The notes below the pieces were generated by a model, which did not search any database, was not told the DNA's origin, and saw nothing but the letters and a program-made list of their open reading frames with translations. A program made the translations under genes and the position numbers. A stretch of 64,000 nt of DNA from Mucilaginibacter gossypiicola (GTDB lineage: Bacteria; Bacteroidota; Bacteroidia; Sphingobacteriales; Sphingobacteriaceae), in NCBI RefSeq assembly GCF_900110105.1, contig NZ_FOCL01000010.1, positions 1 through 64,000 on the forward strand. Reading direction: 5' to 3'. Of the stretch, positions 1 through 9,394 are shown piece by piece (within the stretch, counting starts at the first letter, position 1; each line of letters opens with the position of its first letter).

Positions 1-25
1 ACAGTTTTTTGATTCGTAACCATAA

Positions 26-48
26 AGAACCGGATTTTATCCGGTTCT
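26..48. terminator. Perfect 10-bp hairpin, possible terminator
   Basis: AGAACCGGAT and ATCCGGTTCT form a perfect stem around a 3-nt loop. There is no clear T-run on either side, so it may end a gene lying left of the window or be part of an interspersed repeat. The rest of 1-327 holds a partial GCGAGG-type repeat near 140-165 and no convincing gene. Confidence 0.4.
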
Positions 49-260
49 GAACTGTGGTGTTCCTTAACTTAATGACATTGGCCGGTATCCGCTACTATCC
101 CTAACGCTGAGAATTCTGTTAATCCACTCTCCACCACGCCATTGCGAGGCACGAAGATGGAAGCGGAGGTTATTATTATATGTCCGCGTTTGTCTGTAAG
201 CATTTGACACAGGGCTACGGACGGACGGCAACATCCCACCAACTCTACCAGGTAAAGACA

Positions 261-302
261 AATAAAAACGCCATTGCTACGTATTCCTATGGCAATGGCG
301 TT
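261..302 (-). terminator. Rho-independent terminator of the GH31 gene
   Basis: AACGCCATTGC (267-277) pairs perfectly with GCAATGGCGTT (292-302). Read on the minus strand the stem is followed by a T-rich tract (TTTTTATTT). It lies 25 bp past the stop of the GH31 gene and so probably ends the maltodextrin cluster transcript. Confidence 0.7.
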
Positions 303-327
303 ACTAAGAAATGGCCTTAGCTAAATA

Positions 328-2802
328 CTATTTACTTATCTCAATATGCTTAAAGTTTTTGCTAAACTTAAACTCTACCGTTTTATCATCGTTGATCTGG
401 AACTCTTTTACGCTCTTGCCATCTACTGTTATTTTTGATGGTGCAAATGGTAAACCTATCAGGTTAAAGTGGTACCCGTCGTAACGTGGTGTGTACAAAC
501 CTTCCAGGCTTTGATCAATAGTAACTGATCTTGAGCTTCCGTTTACCACAAATTTCTTTTCAAGGTAGATATCCTGCTCGTAGGCAAAAGTTTCGCCGTA
601 ATCTTCAAACAGGAAGGAGTTTACTTCATAATCTGTATAGTAAATATTCAGCTTTACTTCTTCAATCTCTTTTTGACCAACGTATTGCATTACAGGATAT
701 TCAGGAATAACCGAACCTGCTTTTACAAATACAGGCATGGTTTCAAGCGGAGTATCAACTGATACTTCTTTTCCTCCGTCAATAACCTCATAAGTCCAGA
801 AGTTGTACCATTTACCTTTTGGCAGGTATACATTACGCTTAATCTGGCCTGGTTCCATTACCGGGCAAACCAATATCTTATCGCCATAAGTAAACTCATC
901 CTGGCGGAAATGGTTCAGCTGTGTATCCTGCTCATGCATCACTATCGGCCTCAAAATAGGGAAACCGTAGCGGTGATGCTCCCAAAAAGTTGAGTACAGG
1001 TAAGGAATCAAACGGTAACGTAGTTCAATGAATTTACGGTTGATAGCAGTGAACGGTTCACCAAAGCTCCATGGTTCACGCTCTTTGGTATCACCTGCGG
1101 AGTGTGCACGCATAAAGGGCGAGAAAGTTCCCATTTGGATCCAGCGGGTAAACAGTTCGCCATCAGGCTCACCACTAAAACCACCGATATCTGTACCGCA
1201 AAACGGGATTCCGGAGATCGACAGGCGCTGGCACTGGATATTACCCAGTTTCAGGTGTTCCCACGATGCTACGTTGTCACCAGTCCAAACTGACGAAAAG
1301 CGTTGTACACCCGAGTAACCCGCCCTTGTAATGGTAAAAGGGCGTTTATTTTTCATGATCTTACGCAAACCTTCGTAGGTTGAGCGTACCATCTGCATAC
1401 CGTAAATATTATGCGCTTTACGATGCGACCCACGGTGGCCATCATATTGGTGGCGTACATCATCAGGAAAAGTACCTGCGCCAAATACAGCAGGCTCATT
1501 CATATCGTTCCAAACACCGGCAACGCCCATCTGCACCAACTCGTCAAACAATCCTCCCCACCACTCACGTACTTCGGGATTGGTAAAATCAGGAAACTGA
1601 CAGCGGCCCGGCCATACGTGGCCTTCCATAAAGTAGTCATCACTACGGCGGCAGAAATATTTTTTCTCCTTACCTTCTTTAAACACCCAATAGTTATCAT
1701 CCACGCGGATTCCCGGATCGATAATTACAACCGTTTTAAAGCCATCGGCGGCAAGCTCGCTGATCATCTTTTTAGGATCGGGGAAATACTTGCGGTTCCA
1801 GGTGAAGCAGCGGTAACCATCCATATAATCGATATCCAGGTAGATACCATCGCATGGGATCTGGTTTTCGCGGAAACCTTTGGCAATTTTCCTAACCTTA
1901 GCCTCGGGATAATAGCTCCAGCGGCATTGGTGGTAGCCCAGCGCCCAAAGCGGCGGCATCGGATGTGTACCGGTTAGAGTATGGTAGCTTTTTACCACGT
2001 CCATCATGTGCGGACCGTGGATGTAATAATATTGCAGCTCGCCGCCATCAGCCCAGAAACTTGTTTTAGTCCTGTCTTCGGCACCAAAGTCAAACTGCGC
2101 TTTAAATGTATTATCAAAGAAAATACCGTGAGCTATACCATCATTTACACTGATGTAAAACGGAATGCTCCGGTAAAGGGGATCCTGGTTCCACTGGAAG
2201 GAATAGGCGTCGGTATTCCAGTTTTTAAGTCTTTTACCACGCAGGTTAAACTCGGTAGGTTTATCGCCTAAGCCAAAAAAGCTTTCATCAGGAGCGCAGG
2301 TTTTGGTACAAAATACGTAGTAACCACCTGCCTGCACGTTCTCTTCCCAGTGCATGGGTACGGCGTCCATACTGGTTACATGGTTGTTGCTATCCGAAAA
2401 AGAGATAAAAAAATCCTTTTTGCGGATATGGCAATTTACCTTATAAGTTGAAACACGAAACTCGTTTTCATCCTCATGCAAGGTAAAACCTGCGGCCTTG
2501 GTTGGCAGCTTAGGTACACCATATGAAAAATCTTCCAGAAAAACGCTGTGCGGTGCAAGCCTTACACGGATGATCTCGTCGGTAACAACTATAACTTCAA
2601 CCTTGGCATCGCCATCGGTAAAATAGAACTTGTTCCCCAACTGATCGGCGTGGTTGGGTATGCCGAGATACTTTTTTACAACCGGCTTAATACCATCGGC
2701 AGGGTTATTAAGGTGGTGAAACTCCTCTTCTTCTTCCAGTAAGTTTTCTACTTCAACTAACTTACTTGTTATCAGCTCAGGATTTGGGGTATTACTTTCC
2801 AT
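328..2802 (-). CDS. GH31 alpha-glucosidase
   Basis: This 824-residue glycoside hydrolase family 31 enzyme should release glucose from the non-reducing ends of maltose and maltodextrins. The family signature GVWNDMNEP puts the catalytic nucleophile at Asp433, and the TGDN motif puts the likely acid/base at Asp509. The N-terminal beta-sandwich spans about residues 50-250, the barrel about 270-620, and C-terminal beta domains follow. There is no signal peptide: the N-terminus is acidic (LLEEEEEF), which suggests a cytoplasmic location. It is the last gene of a run of same-strand maltodextrin genes, and a strong hairpin follows the stop. The family is certain. Substrate is inferred from the neighbours; other GH31 members act on xylosides or isomaltosides. 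Confidence 0.93.
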   Translation of the reverse strand: MESNTPNPELITSKLVEVENLLEEEEEFHHLNNPADGIKPVVKKYLGIPNHADQLGNKFYFTDGDAKVEVIVVTDEIIRVRLAPHSVFLEDFSYGVPKLPTKAAGFTLHEDENEFRVSTYKVNCHIRKKDFFISFSDSNNHVTSMDAVPMHWEENVQAGGYYVFCTKTCAPDESFFGLGDKPTEFNLRGKRLKNWNTDAYSFQWNQDPLYRSIPFYISVNDGIAHGIFFDNTFKAQFDFGAEDRTKTSFWADGGELQYYYIHGPHMMDVVKSYHTLTGTHPMPPLWALGYHQCRWSYYPEAKVRKIAKGFRENQIPCDGIYLDIDYMDGYRCFTWNRKYFPDPKKMISELAADGFKTVVIIDPGIRVDDNYWVFKEGKEKKYFCRRSDDYFMEGHVWPGRCQFPDFTNPEVREWWGGLFDELVQMGVAGVWNDMNEPAVFGAGTFPDDVRHQYDGHRGSHRKAHNIYGMQMVRSTYEGLRKIMKNKRPFTITRAGYSGVQRFSSVWTGDNVASWEHLKLGNIQCQRLSISGIPFCGTDIGGFSGEPDGELFTRWIQMGTFSPFMRAHSAGDTKEREPWSFGEPFTAINRKFIELRYRLIPYLYSTFWEHHRYGFPILRPIVMHEQDTQLNHFRQDEFTYGDKILVCPVMEPGQIKRNVYLPKGKWYNFWTYEVIDGGKEVSVDTPLETMPVFVKAGSVIPEYPVMQYVGQKEIEEVKLNIYYTDYEVNSFLFEDYGETFAYEQDIYLEKKFVVNGSSRSVTIDQSLEGLYTPRYDGYHFNLIGLPFAPSKITVDGKSVKEFQINDDKTVEFKFSKNFKHIEISK

Positions 2803-2911
2803 TCAAATAAATTAGTGGTTCTGCAAATATGTATAAAGTGTCCTTACTACGCAATATACAACAATTGAATTAACGAAAAACCATTAACCGTGCCAAATCC
2901 TTAATTTTTAT

Positions 2912-4288
2912 TCAACTTGCAGCCTCAATAATTTGGATTTTCTTACCATCCTGAACAAAAAGTACAGCTATCGCCGCCAAAAACATAAAAACACCCGCCA
3001 TTACCAGCGCGTATATGGCGTGCCCGCTGTAAGCATACTTAACTATCGGTCCGCCAATGATGCCATTTACAATTTGAGGAAAGGTGATAAAGAAGTTAAA
3101 AATACCCATGTACACGCCTATCTTTTTGGCTGGTATTGAGCTTGATAGGATTGCGTAAGGCATGGCAAGGATACTGCCCCAGGCCAGGCCTATACCCACC
3201 ATTGATAATATCAGCAAATGCGGATCAGAGATAAAGAATATAGAGATCAGCCCCAAACCACCCATAGTTAATGAAAATGCATGTGCTTTTTTACGGCTCA
3301 GCTTTTTAACTATGCGCGGCAATAAAAGTGCATACACTGCCGATACTAAATTATATACACCAAATAATACATTTACCCAGTTAGCGGCATCATTATAAGC
3401 CGATGACGAGGTATCCCTTGCCGGGATGTGGTAAACATGATCAACAACTGCCGGGGTGGTAAATACCCACATAGAGAAAAGTGCGAACCAGGAGAAAAAC
3501 TGTACCAAACCCAATTGCTTCATGGTTTTAGGCATATTGGCCAGATCGGAGAAGATCTCCAGCAAGCCTCCCTGATGACCAGATTCGGTTTCGTCCTTTT
3601 CATGAAAGGTTGCATAAACCTCGGGAGGGTATTCTTTAGTACGGATCACCGTCCATAAAATAGCCCCTATCAGCACAGCCGCACCGATATAAAAAGAATA
3701 AAGCACATTATCGGGCACGATACCCCGGTTGGCTGTTTTGGCTATCCCAAACCACTCAGCAAAAACATAAGGCAACCATGAACCTATCACTGCTCCTACC
3801 CCAATTAAACAGGTTTGCATAGAAAAGCCTGTAGTATGCTGGCTATCGGGCAGGTTATCGGCCACCAACGCCCTGAAAGGTTCCATAGCCACATTGAACG
3901 ATGCATCCATGATCATAAGCATCCCTGCTCCTACTACAATAGGCGGGATCAGCGCTGCCAGCATGGATGAGTTTGGCATAAAAAACAATGCCACGCCCGA
4001 AAGGATTGCCCCGGTTAAAAAATAAGGGCGGCGGCGACCAAGACGGTTCCATGTCCTGTCGCTGTAATGACCAATTATAGGCTGAACAACCATACCTGTT
4101 ATAGGTGCAGCTAACCAAAACCACGACAGATGCTCTACATCGGCACCAAAAGTTTGCAATATGCGACTGGCGTTACCTGTTTGCAGGGCAAAGCCAAACT
4201 GGATACCCAAAAAGCCGAAGCTCATGTTAAAGATCTGCCAAAAACTTAATCGTGGCTTTTGCGCGATGGTTGGTTTATTTTTGTTCAT
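2912..4288 (-). CDS. MFS sugar transporter, probably maltose/maltodextrin:cation symporter
   Basis: This 458-residue inner-membrane protein has about 12 hydrophobic segments. Between TM2 and TM3 it carries the major facilitator motif GHYSDRTWNRLGRRRPYF (residues 73-90), typical of the GPH/SLC45-like sugar transporters that sit beside maltose phosphorylase genes in Bacteroidota. Its place between GH31 and GH13/GH65 genes suggests it imports maltose or short maltodextrins for cytoplasmic phosphorolysis. The start is an ATG. The family call is firm; the substrate comes from context only. Confidence 0.88.
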   Translation of the reverse strand: MNKNKPTIAQKPRLSFWQIFNMSFGFLGIQFGFALQTGNASRILQTFGADVEHLSWFWLAAPITGMVVQPIIGHYSDRTWNRLGRRRPYFLTGAILSGVALFFMPNSSMLAALIPPIVVGAGMLMIMDASFNVAMEPFRALVADNLPDSQHTTGFSMQTCLIGVGAVIGSWLPYVFAEWFGIAKTANRGIVPDNVLYSFYIGAAVLIGAILWTVIRTKEYPPEVYATFHEKDETESGHQGGLLEIFSDLANMPKTMKQLGLVQFFSWFALFSMWVFTTPAVVDHVYHIPARDTSSSAYNDAANWVNVLFGVYNLVSAVYALLLPRIVKKLSRKKAHAFSLTMGGLGLISIFFISDPHLLILSMVGIGLAWGSILAMPYAILSSSIPAKKIGVYMGIFNFFITFPQIVNGIIGGPIVKYAYSGHAIYALVMAGVFMFLAAIAVLFVQDGKKIQIIEAAS

Positions 4289-4340
4289 TGGTTCATTGGT
4301 TCAATAGTTCATTGGTGGCAGCTCGTATATTATCCACCAT

Positions 4341-4430
4341 GTTATTGCGAGCACAGCGTGGCAATCGCATGCTATACAGAGCGGCTCTGTACAGTATGCG
4401 ATTGCTTCGTTGTTCCTCCTCGCAATGACA
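4341..4430. repeat. GTCATTGCGAGG-family palindromic repeat (copy 1)
   Basis: The left arm begins GTTATTGCGAGC and the right arm ends CTCGCAATGAC; inner arms GCAATCGCATGC and GTATGCGATTGC also pair. It lies in the gap between the MFS and GH13 genes. Other copies sit at 8586-8682, 11578-11688 (diverged), 35322-35403 and 59554-59649. Confidence 0.8.
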
Positions 4431-4442
4431 TATTGTAAGTGG

Positions 4443-6257
4443 CTAAAACTCCAGCAACAATCCGCTCATGGCCGGAAGGCTTACTTCAACACCATTACGT
4501 ATATCATCGGTATTAAATTTAGCTCCGCTAAGTAGGTCGGTGAATTGTTTATGGCCGCTTTGGTTTAATTTTGTTAACAGGTCTTCGGGGAGTTTTACGG
4601 TTAGTTTACGCTCGCTCCGGTTAAAATTGGTTATTACTAATATACGCTGGTTATTGGTATAACGCACATAGATATACAAACGGGTATCAAATCCCGGCTG
4701 ACGCTCGTTGGCCATCATCAACTCATAAAACGCGCCCGATTTAAGAGCCTCGCTGTTATGCACCGCCGTAAGCAGATTGTGGTAAAAACCACGGAGCTTT
4801 TGCTGATCGGCAGATAACTGCGCACCATCATACTCATGGTTATTCACCCATTTTTGATGCTGAGGTACTCCCCAGTAGTCAAATATAGAGGTACGACCAT
4901 CATTGCCGCTAAAACCTTCGGTACCGATGGCGGGCTCCCCTACTTCCTGACCAAAATAAACCATTACCGGACCAGTGTTCAGCGTAGCTGTAACAATCAT
5001 ACCCGGAACAGCCAGCCATGGGTTACCTGCAAAATCATTTGAGGCGATGCGCTGCTCGTCATGATTTTCCATAAAGCGGAGCATGTGTTCGTCGATACCT
5101 TTGCTATCGTGGTTCCAAACAGCGTTAATTTCCCAGGTTGATGAATTGTGCTCATCGCGAGTTAAGCGCTTGATGGCATCATACAGGCCCACCTTATCAT
5201 ACAGGTAATCAAACTTGCCTTTAAAAATATAATCGGCGTATTTGCCTTTGTCATAAGCTTCGCCAATGAATACCAAACCGGGGTGCTCGGTTTTCAGTTT
5301 AGGAATCACCCATCCCCAAAACTCAATCGGAACCATTTCCACCATATCGCAGCGGAAACCGTCAACGCCTTTTTCGCTCCAGTAATGCAGGATATCATAA
5401 ACCTTGTTCCACAGCGGTGGAATGGGGTCAAAATGACCGTGGCGATGATCCATATAATCAACTCCATAATTCAGCTTCATGGTCTCGAACCAATCATTAA
5501 TAGATGGCGCAGCGCTGAACACATCGTTACCGGTTGCCTTAGCAGGATTTTCATCAAATTTCCCATCCTTCAGCGCGCTTTTAAATTCGTCGCCACCTGG
5601 GTTATATCCCGCCGGTACCACAAAAGGCTGACCGGGCATATAGTAAAAATCGTTAGCAGCGCTGAAAGCTTTGCCTTTATCATCATCCTCACCAAAATCG
5701 CGTACACCGGCAGGTTTAACATCCGATCCATAAGTGCGGGCAACGTGGTTAGGCACCAGATCCATCAGTACTTTTAAACCATTGTTATGGGTACGTTTGA
5801 TGAGCGCTTCATACTCGCCGATGCGGTTTTTAACATCAACCGCCAGATCGGGATCGATATCGTAATAATCCTTAATGGCATAAGGAGAACCTGCCCTGCC
5901 TTTCACGATATCCGGATCATCAGCTTTGATACCAAATTGCGAATAATCCGTCATGGTAGCGTGCTCAATTACACCGGTATACCAAACGTAGGTAAAACCC
6001 ATCTTTTTAATTTCCTGAAGGGCTTTATCGTTGATATCATTCAGCTTGCCAACACCGTTTTCTTCAACAGAACCATTGGTTTTATTAAGCGTTTGCGTAT
6101 TGCCGAATAGTCGGGGTAGTAACTGGTATATAATGAGCTTGTGATTGGTAGTTTGTTCCATGCTGTTTTTCTTTTTGTGATGTTTTACCTGTGCCAACGT
6201 AATATACGGCAATATTGTTGCAGCAATAAAAAAGACAAAAACACAATTCTTTTTCAT
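4443..6257 (-). CDS. Secreted GH13 alpha-amylase family enzyme
   Basis: This 604-residue protein starts with a Sec-type signal peptide (Lys-rich start, hydrophobic core, possible cleavage after TLAQ near residue 23). The GH13 barrel carries DLVPNH (166-171), GFRCD with the nucleophile Asp304, FIGEAYD with the acid/base Glu333, and FMENHD with the transition-state Asp400. A C-terminal beta domain follows. It should hydrolyse internal alpha-1,4 bonds of starch or maltodextrins in the periplasm or outside the cell. Its ATG overlaps the stop of the upstream GH65 gene by one base (TAATG), which implies translational coupling and supports this start over the internal Met33. Subfamily specificity cannot be settled by eye. 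Confidence 0.9.
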   Translation of the reverse strand: MKKNCVFVFFIAATILPYITLAQVKHHKKKNSMEQTTNHKLIIYQLLPRLFGNTQTLNKTNGSVEENGVGKLNDINDKALQEIKKMGFTYVWYTGVIEHATMTDYSQFGIKADDPDIVKGRAGSPYAIKDYYDIDPDLAVDVKNRIGEYEALIKRTHNNGLKVLMDLVPNHVARTYGSDVKPAGVRDFGEDDDKGKAFSAANDFYYMPGQPFVVPAGYNPGGDEFKSALKDGKFDENPAKATGNDVFSAAPSINDWFETMKLNYGVDYMDHRHGHFDPIPPLWNKVYDILHYWSEKGVDGFRCDMVEMVPIEFWGWVIPKLKTEHPGLVFIGEAYDKGKYADYIFKGKFDYLYDKVGLYDAIKRLTRDEHNSSTWEINAVWNHDSKGIDEHMLRFMENHDEQRIASNDFAGNPWLAVPGMIVTATLNTGPVMVYFGQEVGEPAIGTEGFSGNDGRTSIFDYWGVPQHQKWVNNHEYDGAQLSADQQKLRGFYHNLLTAVHNSEALKSGAFYELMMANERQPGFDTRLYIYVRYTNNQRILVITNFNRSERKLTVKLPEDLLTKLNQSGHKQFTDLLSGAKFNTDDIRNGVEVSLPAMSGLLLEF

Positions 6258-8566
6258 TATGCTTCAACCAGTAATTCATCATTGGCTTTCACCAACTGCT
6301 CTTTTCCGTAAACCAGCACAGTTGTTTCCACGTCAGATGCATTCTTGATCTGTACACCTTCCTTGCTTACTTTAATGTTTAGCAATGCACCACGGAAACC
6401 GATATGGAACGAAAACGACGACCATTTTTCAGGAATAAACGGTTGGAATGAAAGCTTATCATTACTTACACGCATACCACCGAAGCCTTCTACTACAGAC
6501 ATCCAGGTACCTGCCATTGATGTAATATGGCAACCATCCTCAGTATCGTTATTATAATCGTCCAAATCTAAACGGGCAGTGCGTAAGTAAAACTCATAGG
6601 CACGGGCCTCGTCGCCAAGTTTAGCCGCCAAAATAGCGTGTACGCATGGTGACAATGATGACTCATGTACCGTACGCGGCTCGTAGAAATCAAAATTGCG
6701 GCGTATGGTATCTATATCATACTGATCTTCAAAAAAGTAGATCCCCTGCAATACGTCGGCCTGTTTAATGTAGCATGAACGCAGGATCCTGTCCCAGCTC
6801 CATTTTTGGTTGATAGGGCGCTCAGAGGCAGGCAGGTCTTTCACCAGGATCTGTTCTTTATCCAAATAGCCATCTTGCTGTAAAAACACCTGACGTTTCT
6901 CGTCGTACGGGTAGTACATCTTTTGTACAATATCCCGGAAACGGCCAAACTCAGTTTCTTCATCCAGGTTCACTTTGCTTACCAACGCTGCATATTTTTC
7001 AGGATCTGTTGCTTTTATTTTTTCGGCAACATCAACGGTATATTGCATGCACCAGGTAGCGATGGTGCTGGTGTACCAGTTGTTGTTTACGTTATTCTCA
7101 TATTCGTTTGGCCCGGTTACGCCCAGCATTACATACTGTTGCCTATCATCCGACCAGTTAACCCTTTGCGACCAGAACCTGGCTATACCCAGCAATACCT
7201 CAAAACCGTAATCACCAAGGTATGTCTCATCGCCGGTATAACGCACGTAGTTATAAATAGCAAAAGCAATAGCCCCATTACGGTGGATCTCCTCAAAAGT
7301 GATCTCCCACTCGTTGTGGCATTCGGTGCCATCCATAGTAACCATAGGGTACAATGCAGCACCATTTTTAAAGCCCAATAGCTGTGCGTTTTCTATTGCT
7401 TTACCCAATTGCTTATAGCGATATAGCAGCAAATTGCGGGTAACCTTTTGTGGTGCTGTTGAAAGGTAAAAAGGCACACAGTAAGCCTCGGTATCCCAAT
7501 AAGTTGAGCCTCCATATTTTTCGCCGGTGAAACCTTTTGGGCCGATATTTAAGCGGTCATCCTCTCCGGTATAAGTTTGGTTAAGCTGGTAAATATTAAA
7601 GCGGATAGCCTGTTGTGCCGATACATCGCCATCAATAATGATATCGTTATGTTTCCATTTTTCGGCCCAGGCGGCAGCTTGCTCGTCCAGCATGGTATCA
7701 AACCCCTTGGCGATGATGCGATTTAATGTAGCGTTTAACTGATCAACCAGTTCTTCCTGTTTATAATTTTGTGACGACAGGTTAGCTGCATACTTAATTA
7801 CTGTAATGCTTTCGCCTTGTTTTGCCTCTAAGCTAAACTTAGCGGCCACGTATTTCTCTTTTTCGATAGCCTCGGTAGTTGGTTCAATAGCAACACCATT
7901 TTGCAGGATGTTAAACTTCATGCCGGTAGCAACCACAAAACCAGTCTTTTTGGTACGCATCACAATGTAACCACCATCAGCTTGTGTGGCTTTGCTTACC
8001 TCATCCCAAAACTTTTCGTCGTAATTAGAGTCTTTGTTCACCACATCACCATCAATAGATGGCGTTAAAGTGATAGCACCGCTGAAGTTTAACGGGGTAA
8101 GCGTGTATTTAATGGCGCCTGTTTCGTCATCGGCCATGCTGCAGAAGCGGATGGCTTCTACCTTAACTTCTTTACCTGATGCTGTTTTAGCATGAAAATC
8201 GCGTTTCAGGTAGCCATCTTTCATGTTCAGTTCCCGACGGAAGCTCAACACTTCGCATTTAGCAAGGTCAAGTTGCTCACCATCAATTACAACGTCGATA
8301 CCAACCCAGTTGGCAGCATTCAATACTTTGGCAAAATATTCGGGATAACCGTTTTTCCACCAGCCTACGCGGGTTTTATCAGGGTAGTAAACCCCTGCTA
8401 CGTAGTTGCCCAACAGGGTATCCCCACTGTAAGCTTCCTCAAAATTGGCACGCTGGCCCATACGGCCATTACCCAAACTGAATATACTTTCAGAAATCTT
8501 GTTATAATGAGCGTCGAAACCTTCTTCAATTATCTTCCACTCATCAGCTTTTATGTAGTTTTTCAT
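6257..8566 (-). CDS. GH65 maltose phosphorylase
   Basis: This 769-residue family 65 glycoside phosphorylase has no signal peptide. It should convert maltose and phosphate to glucose and beta-glucose-1-phosphate in the cytoplasm. The motif GVTGPNEYENNVNNNWYTS places the catalytic acid at Glu488, STYWDTE lies at 354-360, and a KQADV segment typical of the phosphate site lies towards the C-terminus. A beta-phosphoglucomutase gene directly upstream takes its product, which favours maltose phosphorylase over an alpha-hydrolase. Kojibiose and trehalose phosphorylases share this fold, but the flanking starch enzymes make maltose the best guess. Confidence 0.92.
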   Translation of the reverse strand: MKNYIKADEWKIIEEGFDAHYNKISESIFSLGNGRMGQRANFEEAYSGDTLLGNYVAGVYYPDKTRVGWWKNGYPEYFAKVLNAANWVGIDVVIDGEQLDLAKCEVLSFRRELNMKDGYLKRDFHAKTASGKEVKVEAIRFCSMADDETGAIKYTLTPLNFSGAITLTPSIDGDVVNKDSNYDEKFWDEVSKATQADGGYIVMRTKKTGFVVATGMKFNILQNGVAIEPTTEAIEKEKYVAAKFSLEAKQGESITVIKYAANLSSQNYKQEELVDQLNATLNRIIAKGFDTMLDEQAAAWAEKWKHNDIIIDGDVSAQQAIRFNIYQLNQTYTGEDDRLNIGPKGFTGEKYGGSTYWDTEAYCVPFYLSTAPQKVTRNLLLYRYKQLGKAIENAQLLGFKNGAALYPMVTMDGTECHNEWEITFEEIHRNGAIAFAIYNYVRYTGDETYLGDYGFEVLLGIARFWSQRVNWSDDRQQYVMLGVTGPNEYENNVNNNWYTSTIATWCMQYTVDVAEKIKATDPEKYAALVSKVNLDEETEFGRFRDIVQKMYYPYDEKRQVFLQQDGYLDKEQILVKDLPASERPINQKWSWDRILRSCYIKQADVLQGIYFFEDQYDIDTIRRNFDFYEPRTVHESSLSPCVHAILAAKLGDEARAYEFYLRTARLDLDDYNNDTEDGCHITSMAGTWMSVVEGFGGMRVSNDKLSFQPFIPEKWSSFSFHIGFRGALLNIKVSKEGVQIKNASDVETTVLVYGKEQLVKANDELLVEA

Positions 8567-8585
8567 TTAATCACTTTATTTAACC

Positions 8586-8682
8586 ACGTCATTGCGAGGA
8601 ACGAAGCAATCGCGAACTGTACAGAGCGAACATACAGAGCTGCTCTACTTATTGGAGATTGCTTCGTTCCTCGCAATGACGT
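8586..8682. repeat. GTCATTGCGAGG-family palindromic repeat (copy 2, perfect 26-bp arms)
   Basis: Bases 8586-8611 (starting ACGTCATTGCGAGG) and 8657-8682 are exact reverse complements over 26 bp around a 45-nt centre. It fills the gap between the GH65 and pgmB genes and is the best-preserved copy of the family in the window. Confidence 0.88.
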
Positions 8683-8698
8683 TTCTTTAATAAACATC

Positions 8699-9349
8699 TT
8701 ACAACTTATACAATTTATCCAGGGTCATCTCATCCAAACCTTTTATAACCAGGTTGGCTCCTGTAAGTACATCTGGCGAGCCGATGCCTACCACCTTCAT
8801 GTCACCTGCTACGGCGGCTTCAACCCCGGCAATGGCATCCTCAAATACCACACACTCTTCGGGCAACACGCCCAATGCTTGCGCACCGGCTAAAAACACT
8901 TCGGGATCGGGTTTGGCTTTGCTTACTTTGTTGCCATCAATCACCGCATCAAACATATCGGTGATACCGATTTTCTCCAATATGGTCATGGAGTTTTTAC
9001 TTGCCGAACCCAGTGCCGTTTTGAGGCCTACCTTACGGCAGGTTGTTAAAAACTCTTTAGCTCCGGGCAAAATCTCTTCGGGTTTCATCTGGTTTACCAT
9101 TTCCATATACCATATGTTTTTTTGGGTAGCCAGTTGCTCCTGCTCAGCTTCGGTTTTGGTAACCCCGCCCCAACCCAATATCAGTTGCAGCGAACGTACC
9201 CTACTTACGCCTTTCAGTTGTTCGTTCTGATGCTCGGTAAAATCAAAACCAAGCGAGTTGGCCAGCCTTTTCCAGGCTTTATAGTGGTAAACGGCAGTAT
9301 CAACAATTACACCGTCCAGGTCGAAAATACAAGCTTTTATAGTATTCAT
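8699..9349 (-). CDS. pgmB: Beta-phosphoglucomutase (HAD superfamily)
   Basis: This 216-residue HAD phosphatase-fold enzyme should interconvert beta-glucose-1-phosphate and glucose-6-phosphate. Motif I (FDLDGV) gives the phosphorylated nucleophile Asp10 and the acid/base Asp12. Motif II is in GSASKN, motif III is the lysine of KAKPDPEVF, and motif IV is FEDAIAGVEAA. Next to maltose phosphorylase it completes phosphorolytic maltose use. Length and motifs match the family, and the start is an ATG with HAD motif I directly after it. Confidence 0.92.
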   Translation of the reverse strand: MNTIKACIFDLDGVIVDTAVYHYKAWKRLANSLGFDFTEHQNEQLKGVSRVRSLQLILGWGGVTKTEAEQEQLATQKNIWYMEMVNQMKPEEILPGAKEFLTTCRKVGLKTALGSASKNSMTILEKIGITDMFDAVIDGNKVSKAKPDPEVFLAGAQALGVLPEECVVFEDAIAGVEAAVAGDMKVVGIGSPDVLTGANLVIKGLDEMTLDKLYKL

Positions 9350-9394
9350 TTTCTTGGGTAAAACACAGGGAATTAGTCCCCTAAAGATATTATT

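Noticed and set aside
64..261. 65-codon minus-strand frame at the window start
   Set aside because: Composition is not protein-like and it crosses a partial GCGAGG repeat.
1411..1977. 188-codon plus-strand frame
   Set aside because: It is antisense to the strongly supported GH31 gene.
8192..8893. 233-codon plus-strand frame
   Set aside because: It runs antisense through GH65, the palindromic repeat and pgmB, all well supported.
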